Positions 35,208-44,970 of a stretch of 45,238 nucleotides of DNA are shown piece after piece. The notes below the pieces were generated by a model. That model had not been told where the DNA came from. It was given only the letters and a program-made list of their open reading frames with translations, and did no database searches. The position numbers were made by a program, and so were the translations under genes. This DNA comes from Candidatus Nitrosocosmicus sp. Its GTDB lineage: Archaea > Thermoproteota > Nitrososphaeria > Nitrososphaerales > Nitrososphaeraceae. The stretch is from positions 1 through 45,238 of the forward strand of contig JARFXS010000015.1 in NCBI GenBank assembly GCA_029194465.1. The letters are read 5' to 3'. Each line of letters opens with the position of its first letter. Positions within the stretch are counted from its first letter, which is position 1.

Positions 35208-35787
35208 TATTATAGCAAATATTTTTCCCTATTGTTTAAATTTGTTGCTGAGTAGATTAAATTCTACATTATGAGCTATTCAAAAACATTCCTGGTGGTA
35301 AGTATACTTGTATTGATTCTAAATCATTTTTGGAATTTCATAAAATTCTTGACATATTAGGTTGCATGATGCATCCATGCGATCCACCATCGATTTGATA
35401 TGATTAATGCACACACCTTACGGCATAATATTGTCATTCAATGATAAAACTAATTGATCACCTAAATTAGTTCCTACAATCAGTTTTTTATAGAAACGAC
35501 ATAAACACATTTTTAGCCATAACACTACATTTGTTTCTTAACGAGAATAATATTAGAATGTATTTAGGCTTAAAGACCCAATATTTCAAAAACCTTATCA
35601 AATATATAGTGTGAAACAAGGCATCATAATTCTAGTCTTTCGCAGTTAGTAATAAAAGGCTCCAAACATTTCATCTAATCCAATCTGATCAGGATTGTTG
35701 GCATGATATTGAAAAAGAGTTTATTACTATGGAAAAAAAATATAGCTACCGTCCATGGGGTAACACTAGTCCATATCAGATTAGATA
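35208..35787. other. Intergenic region
   Basis: These 580 AT-rich bases have no firm gene. A 29-codon plus-strand frame at about 35271 (MSYSKTFLVVSILVLILNHF...) resembles the start of a signal peptide. It stops at once, so it may be the remnant of a secreted protein. Nothing else is recognisable. Confidence 0.45.
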
Positions 35788-36003
35788 TTAGGCGCTATTT
35801 TTTTCGTCGTTAATTAATTCCGTTGAGATAGTTATCTTACCATCTACCTTCCACTTTGCACCCCCAAGTTGTCGACCATCAGGGCCGTAAGCTTTTGGGA
35901 TCTCGATTTCCAAATTATCAAAAGAGTAAGTAACTTGCAAATCCTTGCCGGTCAATTTGTCTATGATTCTTAAAATTAATTCAGACCATTCTGAAATGAT
36001 CAT
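35788..36003 (-). CDS. Small conserved-looking hypothetical protein, 71 residues
   Basis: Not recognised. An amphipathic N-terminal helix (SEWSELILRIIDKLTGKDLQ) is followed by strands (VTYSFDNLEIEIP, GGAKWKVDGKITISTEL) and a Gly-rich turn (YGPDGRQLGGAKW). The balanced composition and secondary structure argue for a real, soluble gene. There is no membrane segment or metal motif. It is isolated between two AT-rich spacers. Confidence 0.65.
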   Translation of the reverse strand: MIISEWSELILRIIDKLTGKDLQVTYSFDNLEIEIPKAYGPDGRQLGGAKWKVDGKITISTELINDEKNSA

Positions 36004-36291
36004 CAGATGAGTGCTTCGATCGGTCAGAATTCTTATTGCATTCTCATTTCACTATTATTAGAAAGTTCGCTCATATCTATTCATACTTATTGAGAAACTT
36101 AAATAGATATCACCACAACCCGACGTTCACAATCTAGTGGCTCTCTTTTTGGTCGTTTTAAAATTAAGAGAAAAGTAATCTTTTTTGATTTTTGAAAGAC
36201 AATAATCGATGGAATTTGGAGTTCAAATCAACAAACGCATCATATGATCATAACGAAATATAGAGTGGCGGATGATATAAATTTGGCCTAA

Positions 36292-37992
36292 TCAACTGGC
36301 CGTACTAGAAGCATTTATCATTTGTTCACGTGTAAGTCTTACTGGTAATACGCTACCCGATTTTGATTGGTATGATGGAAATCCAACTCCTACAGCAATT
36401 AATGTTTCTTTTTGTTTAGAATGAGGAGAGAAAAATTCAGTCACTTCATTATCATAAAAAGTGGAACCTGATGCTCCCAAGCCACTAGCATAAGATAAAA
36501 GATAAATTTTTCCTGCAGTAATCCCTGCCTCCATTTGTACGGCTCTGTAACCCCTATTACCCAAGATAGCAAGTACATGTTTTAGATCAGTCATCATAAA
36601 TATCACAACACTTGCATCTGCAAAAAGAGATTGATCTAAGCAAAGATGACCGGAGATATTATGACTGGGTCTATACTTTATCAAATCTATAGAATTATTC
36701 CTTGGATTAAAAAAATATCCACCCTTTTCAAGCCCATCAACTGAATTAACTACTAGATATAAATCAATAAAACTATCTGAATCATTTTTGTAATCCATCG
36801 GAATTCCTTTTGTTGAATTCAAAAGAATATTAGATAAAGTCAAAAAAGAGATAGGTAGCCGTGAAAATTGTCTTGTAGAGCCTCTTTTCAAGATGGTGTT
36901 TCCAATATCAGGGCCATTGTTATCCACATATGGCTTGGGCAAAGAATATTGTTTCAAAGTACCAGGATTAGAATTATCTTTTTTATCTAGTTCGTCAACC
37001 CCTCCATTCCTATTATGACTAATCCACTTGGACACCTGAGCGCTGTCGAATAATTTAGAGCTGTTGTAAGCTTGCCAAATTTCAGGATAATCAATTTCTT
37101 CTAACGAAAGGGGATAAACTTTTGGAGTAGGCGAAGCAAGAATCTTTTTGTAAATTGATTGTCCTTGTTCTTGGCTAGTATTGTTTTTCATCGAGCCTAC
37201 ATCAAGGGCTGCAATCAATATAGAAGCCTCCTTTTGATCATCCAGTCCCAGTAATCTATTAAGTTGGTCGTCCATAAACCCCATGATTAATCTAGGATAA
37301 AGATGCATGGAACCCGCAACGGCCAGTAGGTTAGAAACTATAACCCCAGCGTCCCAAAACCAATGCCTATACGAGCGTGATTGATACTTCCAAGCATTTC
37401 TCCATGAATAAGATGTAAATATTAAGGAAACAGGAGATGTTGTAATATCGGTATTGTTACCAGCAATAGTTCCTAGAAAGTTTCTATGGTCACCTTTATG
37501 AATAACAGTAAGACTAAATTCACCTGGATTAAAATGATATATTCCTGCGTCCAACTCAGAACCTAGACCTTTAGTAACCACATAGACTTCTATTGGATAA
37601 AGAGCTCCTGTTGCAGAAGCAGCACGCATATAATAATCAACAGAATTAAAACGCATCACGCGTGTTATGCCACAGGAATAAAACAACAGGGATGATAAAT
37701 CAGATAATGTAATAATTTTAGAATCATCCTTTGAGAAGGATAATGAAGAAGGAATTTGGATGTTGTTATCAAATGACTCATTGTCTCTTGATAAATTACT
37801 AACTGCTGGGATAGCATTCAATGTGGGATGAGGAAAATCTTTTGGAAGAGGAAAAGAGGATAGATCTTTATATACTTTAAAGGGTTTGGGTCGATTACTC
37901 CAATCTAGATAGTAATTTGAATTCATGACACTAAATTCAGAATGCTTGGTCATTTCATGATAGTTAATTGAATACAAGATATCATTATTCAT
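36292..37992 (-). CDS. SagB-type dehydrogenase with two nitroreductase domains
   Basis: FMN-dependent nitroreductase-fold protein of the SagB/McbC type. The N-terminal domain (about residues 85-280) has DLSSLLFYSCGITR, RAASATGALYPIEVYVVT and RHWFWDAGVIVSNLLAVAGS. The C-terminal domain (about 355-560) has LKRGSTRQFSRLPIS (FMN-phosphate Arg), YRAVQMEAGITAGKIYLL and ASGLGASGSTFYDNEVTEFF. Family members oxidise azolines in peptide natural products, but many stand-alone archaeal copies have unknown substrates. No cyclodehydratase, precursor peptide or transporter is visible nearby. The 566 residues are complete. Confidence 0.9.
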   Translation of the reverse strand: MNNDILYSINYHEMTKHSEFSVMNSNYYLDWSNRPKPFKVYKDLSSFPLPKDFPHPTLNAIPAVSNLSRDNESFDNNIQIPSSLSFSKDDSKIITLSDLSSLLFYSCGITRVMRFNSVDYYMRAASATGALYPIEVYVVTKGLGSELDAGIYHFNPGEFSLTVIHKGDHRNFLGTIAGNNTDITTSPVSLIFTSYSWRNAWKYQSRSYRHWFWDAGVIVSNLLAVAGSMHLYPRLIMGFMDDQLNRLLGLDDQKEASILIAALDVGSMKNNTSQEQGQSIYKKILASPTPKVYPLSLEEIDYPEIWQAYNSSKLFDSAQVSKWISHNRNGGVDELDKKDNSNPGTLKQYSLPKPYVDNNGPDIGNTILKRGSTRQFSRLPISFLTLSNILLNSTKGIPMDYKNDSDSFIDLYLVVNSVDGLEKGGYFFNPRNNSIDLIKYRPSHNISGHLCLDQSLFADASVVIFMMTDLKHVLAILGNRGYRAVQMEAGITAGKIYLLSYASGLGASGSTFYDNEVTEFFSPHSKQKETLIAVGVGFPSYQSKSGSVLPVRLTREQMINASSTAS

Positions 37993-38197
37993 GTGTTAAA
38001 AAGTTTAACAATAACAGCATATTTAAGTTAGAAAATATAATGATAAATTCAAGATTCCACAAGACCATCAACATTCCTGTTTACTCTTTCGAGATCTTTC
38101 ATGAATAAGACAAATGTACGATATCAAAATTTCTAAACGGATGGTTCAAATACAATGATACTAATCGTGAATATGCTTCCCTACTTTGAATACAAAC

Positions 38198-40030
38198 TCA
38201 TATTAGAGGAAGTATAAATGAAACAGTAGATCCTTGTGCATCAGTATTATTCTGGGCCCAAATTAGACCACTATGAGACTCTATAATATATTTTGAAACA
38301 TACAATCCTAAACCTATGTGATTATCAACTGTAGATACAAATTTGTTAAATAGTTTTGAAAGAACATATTTATCTATTCCTTTTCCATCATCCTTTATTT
38401 GGACCAGAATGAATTTGTCATTTTCGTGGTTGTCATCATGCTTTTCTAAATTTTTGTAGTCATGACTTTTAATTTGGTTTATTTCGTCTAGATAATATCT
38501 ATCCACTATAGTAATTTGTACTGTAATCGTGCCAATTGATTGAATGAATTCCACCGAATTATTAAACAGATTTGTCAGCACTTCATAAATTCGAATTCTG
38601 TCTACATTGGCCTTAACCGATTTCTCAGAACTTTCAGATATCTTGAATTTTGAATATTCTTATTTTTAAGATTATCATCTGTTTTAATAACATACCCATA
38701 ATCGTCTACTGCTTCAGAAACTATATCATAAATGTTGCATTCCTCTTTATTTAGATTGAAGGTGGTATTGTCTATTTTAGCAACATTTAGTATGTTCATT
38801 ACGATGGAGTTTAACCTATTAGCGTTTCGTATAATAGAATCAAAATAATGTTTGTAGTATTGACCTGCCTCTTCATTGTTATCAACATCTATCGTGGCCA
38901 TCTCCGAATATCCCAAGATTGCTTGTGTAGGAGTTCGTAACTCATGAGCTATAGTATCGATCAAATTCCTTTGCATTATGTCTTGAATATAAAGTCTCTC
39001 TGCTAATTCTGCTCTACCCCATTGTACATCAAACAACAATTTGTATTTATTGATAGAGTCTAATTGAGTAGTATAAAAATAAGAATAATCGTCTTTATGA
39101 ATAACATCGTTTGGTGGATGTTCATCAGTAAGGTGAGGATTTACAATTAGCAGATGATATTTATCTACGATTAGGATCAATGATTCAAGATCAATATCAT
39201 CGCCTCTTGGTAAAGGCCTAAACAAAAAGTTCGACCCTTCTTGTTGTTCCATTGCGCCTAAATCTAAAATTATATGTTCTAAATTATTTGACTGTAGTAC
39301 TGAAAGAGGGGGAATGATGAATTTGACTTTTATCTTATTTTTTGAAACCACATTTTTTAAGAGCTCAAAAAGATCTTTTGACATAAAAGTATTGCTCCCC
39401 CACAAGGTAGGTATAGAACAAGACTTCATATTTTGATGCGTTTATTATTTTTTCAACAAATTGTTTTATGCCCTTCTTGTCAACTTCACGCATAGCAACG
39501 GCCAGATCAATTTCAGTTTCCAGACGTTGTATTTCCTTTGTTGCATCGATCCCAAAATACCATAACTGCTCAAATACTAACTTGTATTGTTCTATTATTC
39601 CGTTATTTTTATTAATAACAGAATTCAAGTCGTCACTTATCAAGTCATTGCCATTATTTGATTTGTGAAGAAACACGCAGGCTGACTCATTGACTATAAA
39701 CTTTAAATTCAAATTGTCAACATGCCGTATTTCTGCAAACGATAACAGTTCTTTTATCTCGTGTACATTAGACAGAGTGACTTTTGTTAAAATTTTGATT
39801 TCAATTTTTTCTTCCTTAAGATCCGATAATAATTTGAGGAAGGAATCATGATTGATTCTAAGCGATTTAGAAAATGATGAATAAGGTTCACAAAAAAGAT
39901 GTATTTAGAGGTAATTCTAAAGATATTCAGGTATCTATTCGGATCTGAAGATATGTCTTTCAATTTTTGAATACACCCTAGATATGAATAATTATGAAAG
40001 GTAATATGAGGTTTGAGGGTATTAATTAAG
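38198..40030 (-). pseudogene. Sensor histidine kinase, thaumarchaeal type, at least three frameshifts
   Basis: The open frames join into one kinase. The sensor part runs from about 40030 (HITFHNYSYLGCIQKLKDIS), shifts at the A6 run 39892-39897, and continues CEPYSSFSKSLRINHDSF and LKEEKIEIKILTKVT to EVLFYTYL. It shifts at the C5 run 39397-39401, then gives GSNTFMSKDLFELL, and the H-box DTIAHELRTPTQAILGYSEM. Near 38645-38665 it shifts again into ISESSEKSVKANVDRIRIYE, then the N-box (TNLFNNSVEF), DDGKGID and GLGLYVSKYI. No membrane segment is seen, so it was a cytosolic sensor. The catalytic core is split from the H-box, so activity is unlikely. Confidence 0.85.
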
Positions 40031-40047
40031 CATTTGTTTATTTCATT

Positions 40048-40440
40048 TTATGATTCGACAGGCTTCTTCATCAATAACATGCTTATCTTTTCTACGACAG
40101 TAGTTGACTAATGGGTTTTACCGCAAATTCATCTGCACCGTAATCTAAGACCTGGTCTTACTGTTTTCGTTTTCAGCAAGGCAAGATCTTGACATCTAGA
40201 TTCAATTTTCGCATATTTACAATTAACATAGGACTCTATCGGCAGCACGTGCCGTTTATTAGTATTATATCCACCTTATTATTCAATTCTTTCAGCTTAT
40301 CTAGACACTCTATAGCACTGGCTGTCTTGTATACCTTAAACTTGGCCAAATTGAAATGACCTGCTAAAATATTAGAGACATCAATATCATCCTCTTACCA
40401 ATATAATAGAATGTTTATTATCTTCGGTGGATTCGGTCAG
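40048..40440 (-). pseudogene. Response-regulator receiver domain, frameshifted
   Basis: A stand-alone receiver of about 130 residues, upstream of the kinase in the same orientation. Pieces: SIILV, DDIDVSNILAGHFNLAKFKV, KTASAIECLDKLKELNNKVD with IILINGT, SPMLIVNMRKLNLDVKIL, LDYGADEFAVKPIS (conserved Lys-Pro), and TTVVEKISMLLMKKPVES-stop. The phosphoacceptor position in DIILINGT reads Asn, not Asp. At least four frame changes or stops interrupt it. Together with the kinase it forms a decayed two-component pair. Confidence 0.75.
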
Positions 40441-40590
40441 CAACTATATAGATAAATCACATCTCGGATAAATTAATCTTTCCAGAATTACAAAACTTTA
40501 CATATGTGCTGATTTGTTGCTTGGTAGATTAATTGGTTGTTAACATTCTCAAATAATCCAAATTCAAAAATAGAAAAATTGAACGAATTT

Positions 40591-41040
40591 CTAATCAGAA
40601 TCTAGATCGAGTGCAGGAGCTGGAACAATTACCACTGGTTTACCAATCGCCTTAATCAATGTATTTTGAATTTGAACCAGGTTTTGCTGAATGGCAGTTT
40701 CATTGTCGTCATTTAATGCCAAAATAGCGTCATTTGTATAATTTAATAATCTTTCTTTCATTAGTAAATCTGAAGAACCGGATGTAGAATTAGTCTGATT
40801 CGTCTGTGATTGTGTTAGTGGTTCTGCTTGGCTAATGTTTGCCTGGACAGGTTGACTTACATTTTGGTTAGTTTGGTTACTAGTGTCAGGGGCAGTGGTA
40901 TTAGCAATAGTAGTAGTGGCAATAGTGGTATTTGCTACCGGTTGACCATAACCGCTATCGCTTGTTGTACTTAAAATCATCATCAAGCTTAGGGACATGA
41001 TAACTGGAACAACTATTTTCATAAATGATTCCATCATCAT
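40591..41040 (-). CDS. Secreted or anchored protein, Asn/Gln/Thr-rich
   Basis: Seen: signal peptide (MKIVVPVIMSLSLMMILSTT), then a low-complexity stretch of Thr, Asn, Gln and Ser (residues 32-92), then a helical C-terminal domain (LLMKERLLNYTNDAILALND, ETAIQQNLVQIQNTLIKAIG) and an acidic end. The layout is typical of surface proteins in these archaea. The family is not recognised. A second secreted gene of similar style lies at 41511. Confidence 0.7.
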   Translation of the reverse strand: MMMESFMKIVVPVIMSLSLMMILSTTSDSGYGQPVANTTIATTTIANTTAPDTSNQTNQNVSQPVQANISQAEPLTQSQTNQTNSTSGSSDLLMKERLLNYTNDAILALNDDNETAIQQNLVQIQNTLIKAIGKPVVIVPAPALDLDSD

Positions 41041-41510
41041 TTCTAGGTCAACAATATTTATATAAATGATTGGAATAATAATCGCATCTTTTCAATGACT
41101 GTTAGTAATATATATTAACGTTCTTGTGTAGAATATCATCACAAAAAAAGAATGTTAATGATATCAATGGGATGTTGACTTAACCGGTATTATTAACCAA
41201 ATTTTCTTGAATTATACAGGTAAGAATAATTAAGTGACTTTTAAGAGGCCATAGATTACGGCTAACTCAAATCAGATGTCATTGTTAGAAAACCTATTTG
41301 TGATGAATTTAGAAATCTAGGTAGAAAATAATATTGAATCATAAGATCACATTAGGACCAATTAATAATTCTCGAGAATAACTGGTATTACAATATTTTC
41401 TAATAATTAGTAATATGTTTAGCTATGGTATGCTTGAATATCCCTAATAAATGAAAAATCGAGACTAAGAAAATAGTTCGTTCCAATTTATTGGAGAGGA
41501 TTGAAATCTC
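41041..41510. other. Intergenic region
   Basis: No gene or structured element recognised in these 470 AT-rich bases. The left edge, with atttatataaatga at about 41057-41070, may hold the minus-strand promoter of the secreted protein ending at 40591. Confidence 0.5.
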
Positions 41511-41909
41511 TCACTGTGTGTTGTTTGCTGCTGATAATGCATTGCTTTGATTTTCAGGCTCTACATATTGTTCCTGTTCCATTCCTTGTCCTAGTGAGGT
41601 ATTACCGCCTGATAAGGATGTATTATTAGTCAAGGCTTCTTGATTTCCAGATGTTAAATTCTGTAATTCTTGAATGGATCCAACATCTTGTGCTGTTTCG
41701 TTGGCTGAACCTGTGCTTGAAGCATTACTGGATGTTTCGTTGGCTGAACCTGAACTTGAAGCATTACTGGATGTTTCGTTGCCACCCATCATTCCAGAGG
41801 TCAAATTATTAAAGGCTTGGCCAATTTCTTCTACGATATTTTGTGCATGTGCCACCTGAACTATTGGTATAAACAATACAGAAAGTAGCAATAATGATAT
41901 ATATTTCAT
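41511..41909 (-). CDS. Secreted low-complexity protein with Ser/Asn repeats
   Basis: Seen: signal peptide MKYISLLLLSVLFIPIVQVA with cleavage likely after HAQ, a short helix (NIVEEIGQAFNNLTSGMMGG), then two near-identical 13-residue repeats (ETSSNASSSGSAN and ETSSNASSTGSAN) and an Asn/Gln/Glu-rich tail. The gene is AT-rich with a clean start. It is likely a cell-surface or extracellular protein of unknown function. The repeat DNA (39-bp unit, about 41692-41779) is nearly identical between copies. Confidence 0.65.
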   Translation of the reverse strand: MKYISLLLLSVLFIPIVQVAHAQNIVEEIGQAFNNLTSGMMGGNETSSNASSSGSANETSSNASSTGSANETAQDVGSIQELQNLTSGNQEALTNNTSLSGGNTSLGQGMEQEQYVEPENQSNALSAANNTQ

Positions 41910-42145
41910 TAATGATTTTAGTGTATCATGATTTAAATAGTTGTACTCATTTATGAAATTCGAAAATATCTACAAGAAAGTATAGTATACTTGGGTCTCA
42001 TAGCTCAGATGCTTTTGGTTCTTGCATTGAAATTAGATATTCTTTCTAGTTTATCAAACATGGATTTTGAGATAAATTTCTGAGAATAATGTAAATCAAG
42101 GGTAATTATTAGAATTGACGAAACAGGAAAAACAATAATGCATTT

Positions 42146-42603
42146 CTATTCGGAAACATTTTTTTGAGCAATAAGTTTGCTTGGTTTTATTTTTATGATA
42201 CATTCTCCTTTGACGGCGTTTCTCTTGCCGTATTTTTCAGCATTCTCCTTTCCCATGTATCGTTCAGCTATGCGGCTGGTTAGACGTAAAAGTTCGTCAT
42301 ATTAGGTTGTTGATCTATTTCGGCGATTCCATTTAGTATTATGAAAGAAAATGGGGGTTTTTGATCATCCACACTTAAACATATTTTAGGATTAGCTATC
42401 AAATGTCTCGCTTTTACTGAATTATGAAAAGTTGTAAATATTACTGTAAAATCCTTATTACCGCTACTACGAGGATCATGATCAACAACAAACCAAACTG
42501 GAGCTACATGAGGAATACCATCTAAAGATGCTGTTGAAACTTTAGCGGTCATTGTGCCAAGATTTAAGAAGTTCATGACTTCTTGTGGATTCATTTCTGT
42601 CAA
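42146..42603 (-). pseudogene. PPOX-fold (F420/FMN-dependent) pyridoxamine oxidase-like protein, one frameshift
   Basis: The first frame, 42603-42280, gives MNPQEVMNFLNLGTMTAKVS, GIPHVAPVWFVVDHD, then SVKARHLIANPKICLSVDD and FIILNGIAEIDQQPN, a split-barrel flavin- or F420-binding protein. It stops 15 bases after the homology leaves the frame. The missing C-terminus follows in the next frame (DELLRLTSRIAERYMGKENA, then RNAVKGECIIKIKPSKLIAQ) to a stop at 42146. One missing base near 42295 explains it. The repaired protein would have about 152 residues, normal for the family. Confidence 0.85.
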
Positions 42604-42967
42604 GTTTCTTCAATAACAATATTAGAGTTATCATTTAAAAACTTGAAATTCATTTCAAGTGAAATGACTCGAATAATCTTAAAGTTATCAGGTAGAAAAA
42701 CAAAAAGATTGCCAAGTCGCTATGTCTAATCTAATCCTTAAGTTTGTCTCGCAGTTGAAGATTTAATTCACAAGCTAGCTAAGACAATAATTTCTATTTT
42801 AGTACAGTATCATCATACATAATTATCTACAATAGTAACAATATATCAAATAATTTCGAAATCAATTTTCATTACAAACTATGAGCAAATATATTCATGA
42901 AAATAATACAGAAATGAGTATCACAACCATGATATATCAAAATTCAGTTATAGATTTAGATAATAAT
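42604..42967. other. Intergenic region
   Basis: No gene recognised in these 364 AT-rich bases. The right part (about 42900-42967) would contain the promoter of the small secreted gene that follows. Confidence 0.45.
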
Positions 42968-43006
42968 GAGTAACATAAAAAAAAACTATATGTTGACTTT
43001 TCGCAC

Positions 43007-43240
43007 ATGTTTATCGTCGCAGCTGCCCTAATTGGTTCAGTAGTAGCATTTGGCGACAACATGGCATACGCAGGTGGAAAACACAAAAAATCTAATGACG
43101 CAGAACAAGCAATTGAACAAGACCAAGAAAACGAGCAAAATGCACAATGTGTCTCTGGTGAATTTACCTTAGCATCATGCAACAACTTAGGCTTCCTGTT
43201 CCAGAACAACGAAGGTAACTTAGCCTTAGGTCAACAATAA
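43007..43240 (+). CDS. Small secreted Cys-pair protein
   Basis: 77 residues from ATG 43007: hydrophobic signal (MFIVAAALIGSVVAFGDNMA, cleavage near AYA-GG), Lys/Asp/Glu/Gln-rich middle, and CVSGEFTLASCNNLGFLFQN with an NLALGQQ end. The C-x8-C-N-N pattern recalls the module of the repeat protein at 34019. The signal peptide lacks the usual basic start. If one A were added to the A9 run at 42981-42989, ATG 42968 would be in frame and give MSNIKKK before the signal. The true start may therefore be 42968. I recall similar small exported proteins from Nitrososphaerales; their role is unknown. Confidence 0.65.
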   Translation: MFIVAAALIGSVVAFGDNMAYAGGKHKKSNDAEQAIEQDQENEQNAQCVSGEFTLASCNNLGFLFQNNEGNLALGQQ

Positions 43241-43574
43241 ACCTCCCCTTTTTTTACCCTTACAATATCAACTTTAATCAAAACATCTTACAAGATAATC
43301 AAACCTAGATAGACTATCATATGCCAGATCTTACTTTAATATAAAATATTGTAAAAAAATTTTTCCAAAATATTGTCTACTTATCATCATATTCCAAGAA
43401 AATACCAACTATTGTTTGATCACTATGATATATTCTCGATTTACCCTGATTTAGAACAGAAGTAAAAATAGGAGATTCACGATAAGAATGAAATTTTGAG
43501 CCCATTTAAATCTCAAGTACTGATATTATCCTGTTGTGTTGACAATACCAATACATCATATTCTCACACAACAA
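43241..43574. other. Intergenic region with a T-rich terminator
   Basis: Directly after the secreted gene, cctccccttttttttaccct-like sequence (about 43241-43258) is a plausible archaeal T-tract terminator. The rest of the 334 bases shows no gene. Confidence 0.45.
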
Positions 43575-44366
43575 CTAAGTTGAGAGTTTAGATTCTAAAT
43601 CTTCAATTTTCTTCCTTATTTCCTTTATTTCAAATAATATTTCCTTTTGGGAGACCGGATTAGCTAGTTCGATTTCCAAATTCTTATATGCTTCCTCAGA
43701 CTTTCTTACGATTACCGCCACAAAAATATTAATAACTATGAACGTTCCTATCACTATGAAACTAATAAAGTAAATCCCGTATAAGGGATTGACATGAGTG
43801 ACTGCAGACATGACCTCTATCCACCCTTCAAGAGTTAATATTTGGAATAATGTTAACAGTGATTTAGAAAGGGATCCCCAATGAATTGGATCTATGTCGC
43901 TAAATAAGTAATATCCCGCGATACTATACATGAAAAAGAGCAGAGACAAGAGTAAAAAGATATTTAACATACTAGGGATCGATTTAATAATTGTCATAAC
44001 TACAACAGACATTTCTTTAGATCTGTGAGTTAGCCTTGTTACCCGCAAGAGTCTAACTAAACGAGCGACAGTCGTGTATCCTTCGCTAAGTGGCAGCAAA
44101 GAGACTACAATTATTGAAAAATCCATTATATTCCAACCATTCTTGAAATAAGTTGAAAAGTGAGGGTAGGAGGCAGCAATCTTCAAGGCAGCTTCGACTA
44201 TATAAACAACCAACACCATGGAACTAATAATTTCAAATATTAGAAAATAGTCATTAAAAGCCGGAATTGTTTCTAATACTAAAACTGCGGCTTGCAACAA
44301 TATTATTAAAGTTATGAAATTATCAAAGGCAGGATATTCAATTATTTTTCTTATCGAAGTAAGCAT
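43575..44366 (-). CDS. One-domain voltage-gated cation channel (NaChBac-like)
   Basis: Six membrane segments in Ion_trans order: S1 about residues 14-34, S2 42-64, S3 80-95, and S4 102-115 with Arg at 102, 105, 108, 111 and 115 (RLVRLLRVTRLTHR). S5 runs about 127-155. A pore helix leads to the filter T178-L179-E180-G181-W182, then S6 at about 194-221. TLEGW resembles the bacterial sodium-channel filter TLESW, so sodium or calcium selectivity is likely and potassium (TVGYG) is excluded. Residues 225-263 form a coiled coil, as in bacterial channels, where it tetramerises. The 263 residues are complete. Confidence 0.9.
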   Translation of the reverse strand: MLTSIRKIIEYPAFDNFITLIILLQAAVLVLETIPAFNDYFLIFEIISSMVLVVYIVEAALKIAASYPHFSTYFKNGWNIMDFSIIVVSLLPLSEGYTTVARLVRLLRVTRLTHRSKEMSVVVMTIIKSIPSMLNIFLLLSLLFFMYSIAGYYLFSDIDPIHWGSLSKSLLTLFQILTLEGWIEVMSAVTHVNPLYGIYFISFIVIGTFIVINIFVAVIVRKSEEAYKNLEIELANPVSQKEILFEIKEIRKKIEDLESKLST

Positions 44367-44670
44367 ACTATGTAAAGTGCTACTTGAGAATATTTCTAAT
44401 TTTGGATCTGTGGGGGTTAGAGCAGATTGTGATCAATATAGATATCATTCTTACTCTACTTCTATCTTCCCCTCCCCCTTCCCCAAAATCTTCAATGTAT
44501 AGATATGCATTATCAACTAAATATTTTATACTCAACTGATTTTAGGCGATTGAGAATCCAGAATGAAAAAAAAGTGCAAAAGATAAAGTAATATGAATCA
44601 CTTGCGCACAATTCATTTTCTGTGACAAGGGTTTTGGTGGAATTATTATTAAAAAAATATTAGATCAGAA
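44367..44670. other. Intergenic region
   Basis: No gene seen in these 304 bases. A pyrimidine-rich tract (cttcccctcccccttcccc, about 44465-44483) lies upstream of the channel gene. Confidence 0.45.
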
Positions 44671-44970
44671 CTAATAAATCATAGTAATTTTTTTCACACC
44701 AACAGAAGAAACAATATAAAAATCTTCAGAAATCTGTATGATGTCACCCATAGTTATCTTGGAATGATGTCGATTACATTTTAAGGAAATCCCAAAAGGA
44801 TTTACTTCTTCGACGAACTTTATCCAAACTCTCCCTGGGTTAAGAATATTCTTAAACTCTACTTCCCATACCAACTCATAAATCGTAGAGAGTGCTTGCC
44901 GACTTAATTTACTTGAGCCAAGCATGATTTCAGGATTTGTTTCTTTATAAAAATAAACTCTAACTATCAT
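44671..44970 (-). CDS. Hypothetical protein, 99 residues
   Basis: Not recognised. It begins MIVRVYFYKETNPEIMLGSS and runs through strands and helices (LSRQALSTIYELVWEVEF, GRVWIKFVEEVNPFGISLKC) to a C-terminal pair of strands with GDIIQISEDFYIVSSVGVKKITMI. There is no signal peptide or membrane helix; a small cytosolic beta-rich domain is likely. The start codon is clean and the composition is balanced, so it is probably real. The window ends 268 bases further on with no other gene seen. Confidence 0.6.
   Translation of the reverse strand: MIVRVYFYKETNPEIMLGSSKLSRQALSTIYELVWEVEFKNILNPGRVWIKFVEEVNPFGISLKCNRHHSKITMGDIIQISEDFYIVSSVGVKKITMIY

Noticed and set aside
42937..43209. A 90-residue Cys/Ser-rich frame on the minus strand
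   Set aside because: It is antisense to the small secreted protein, which has a signal peptide and a downstream terminator.
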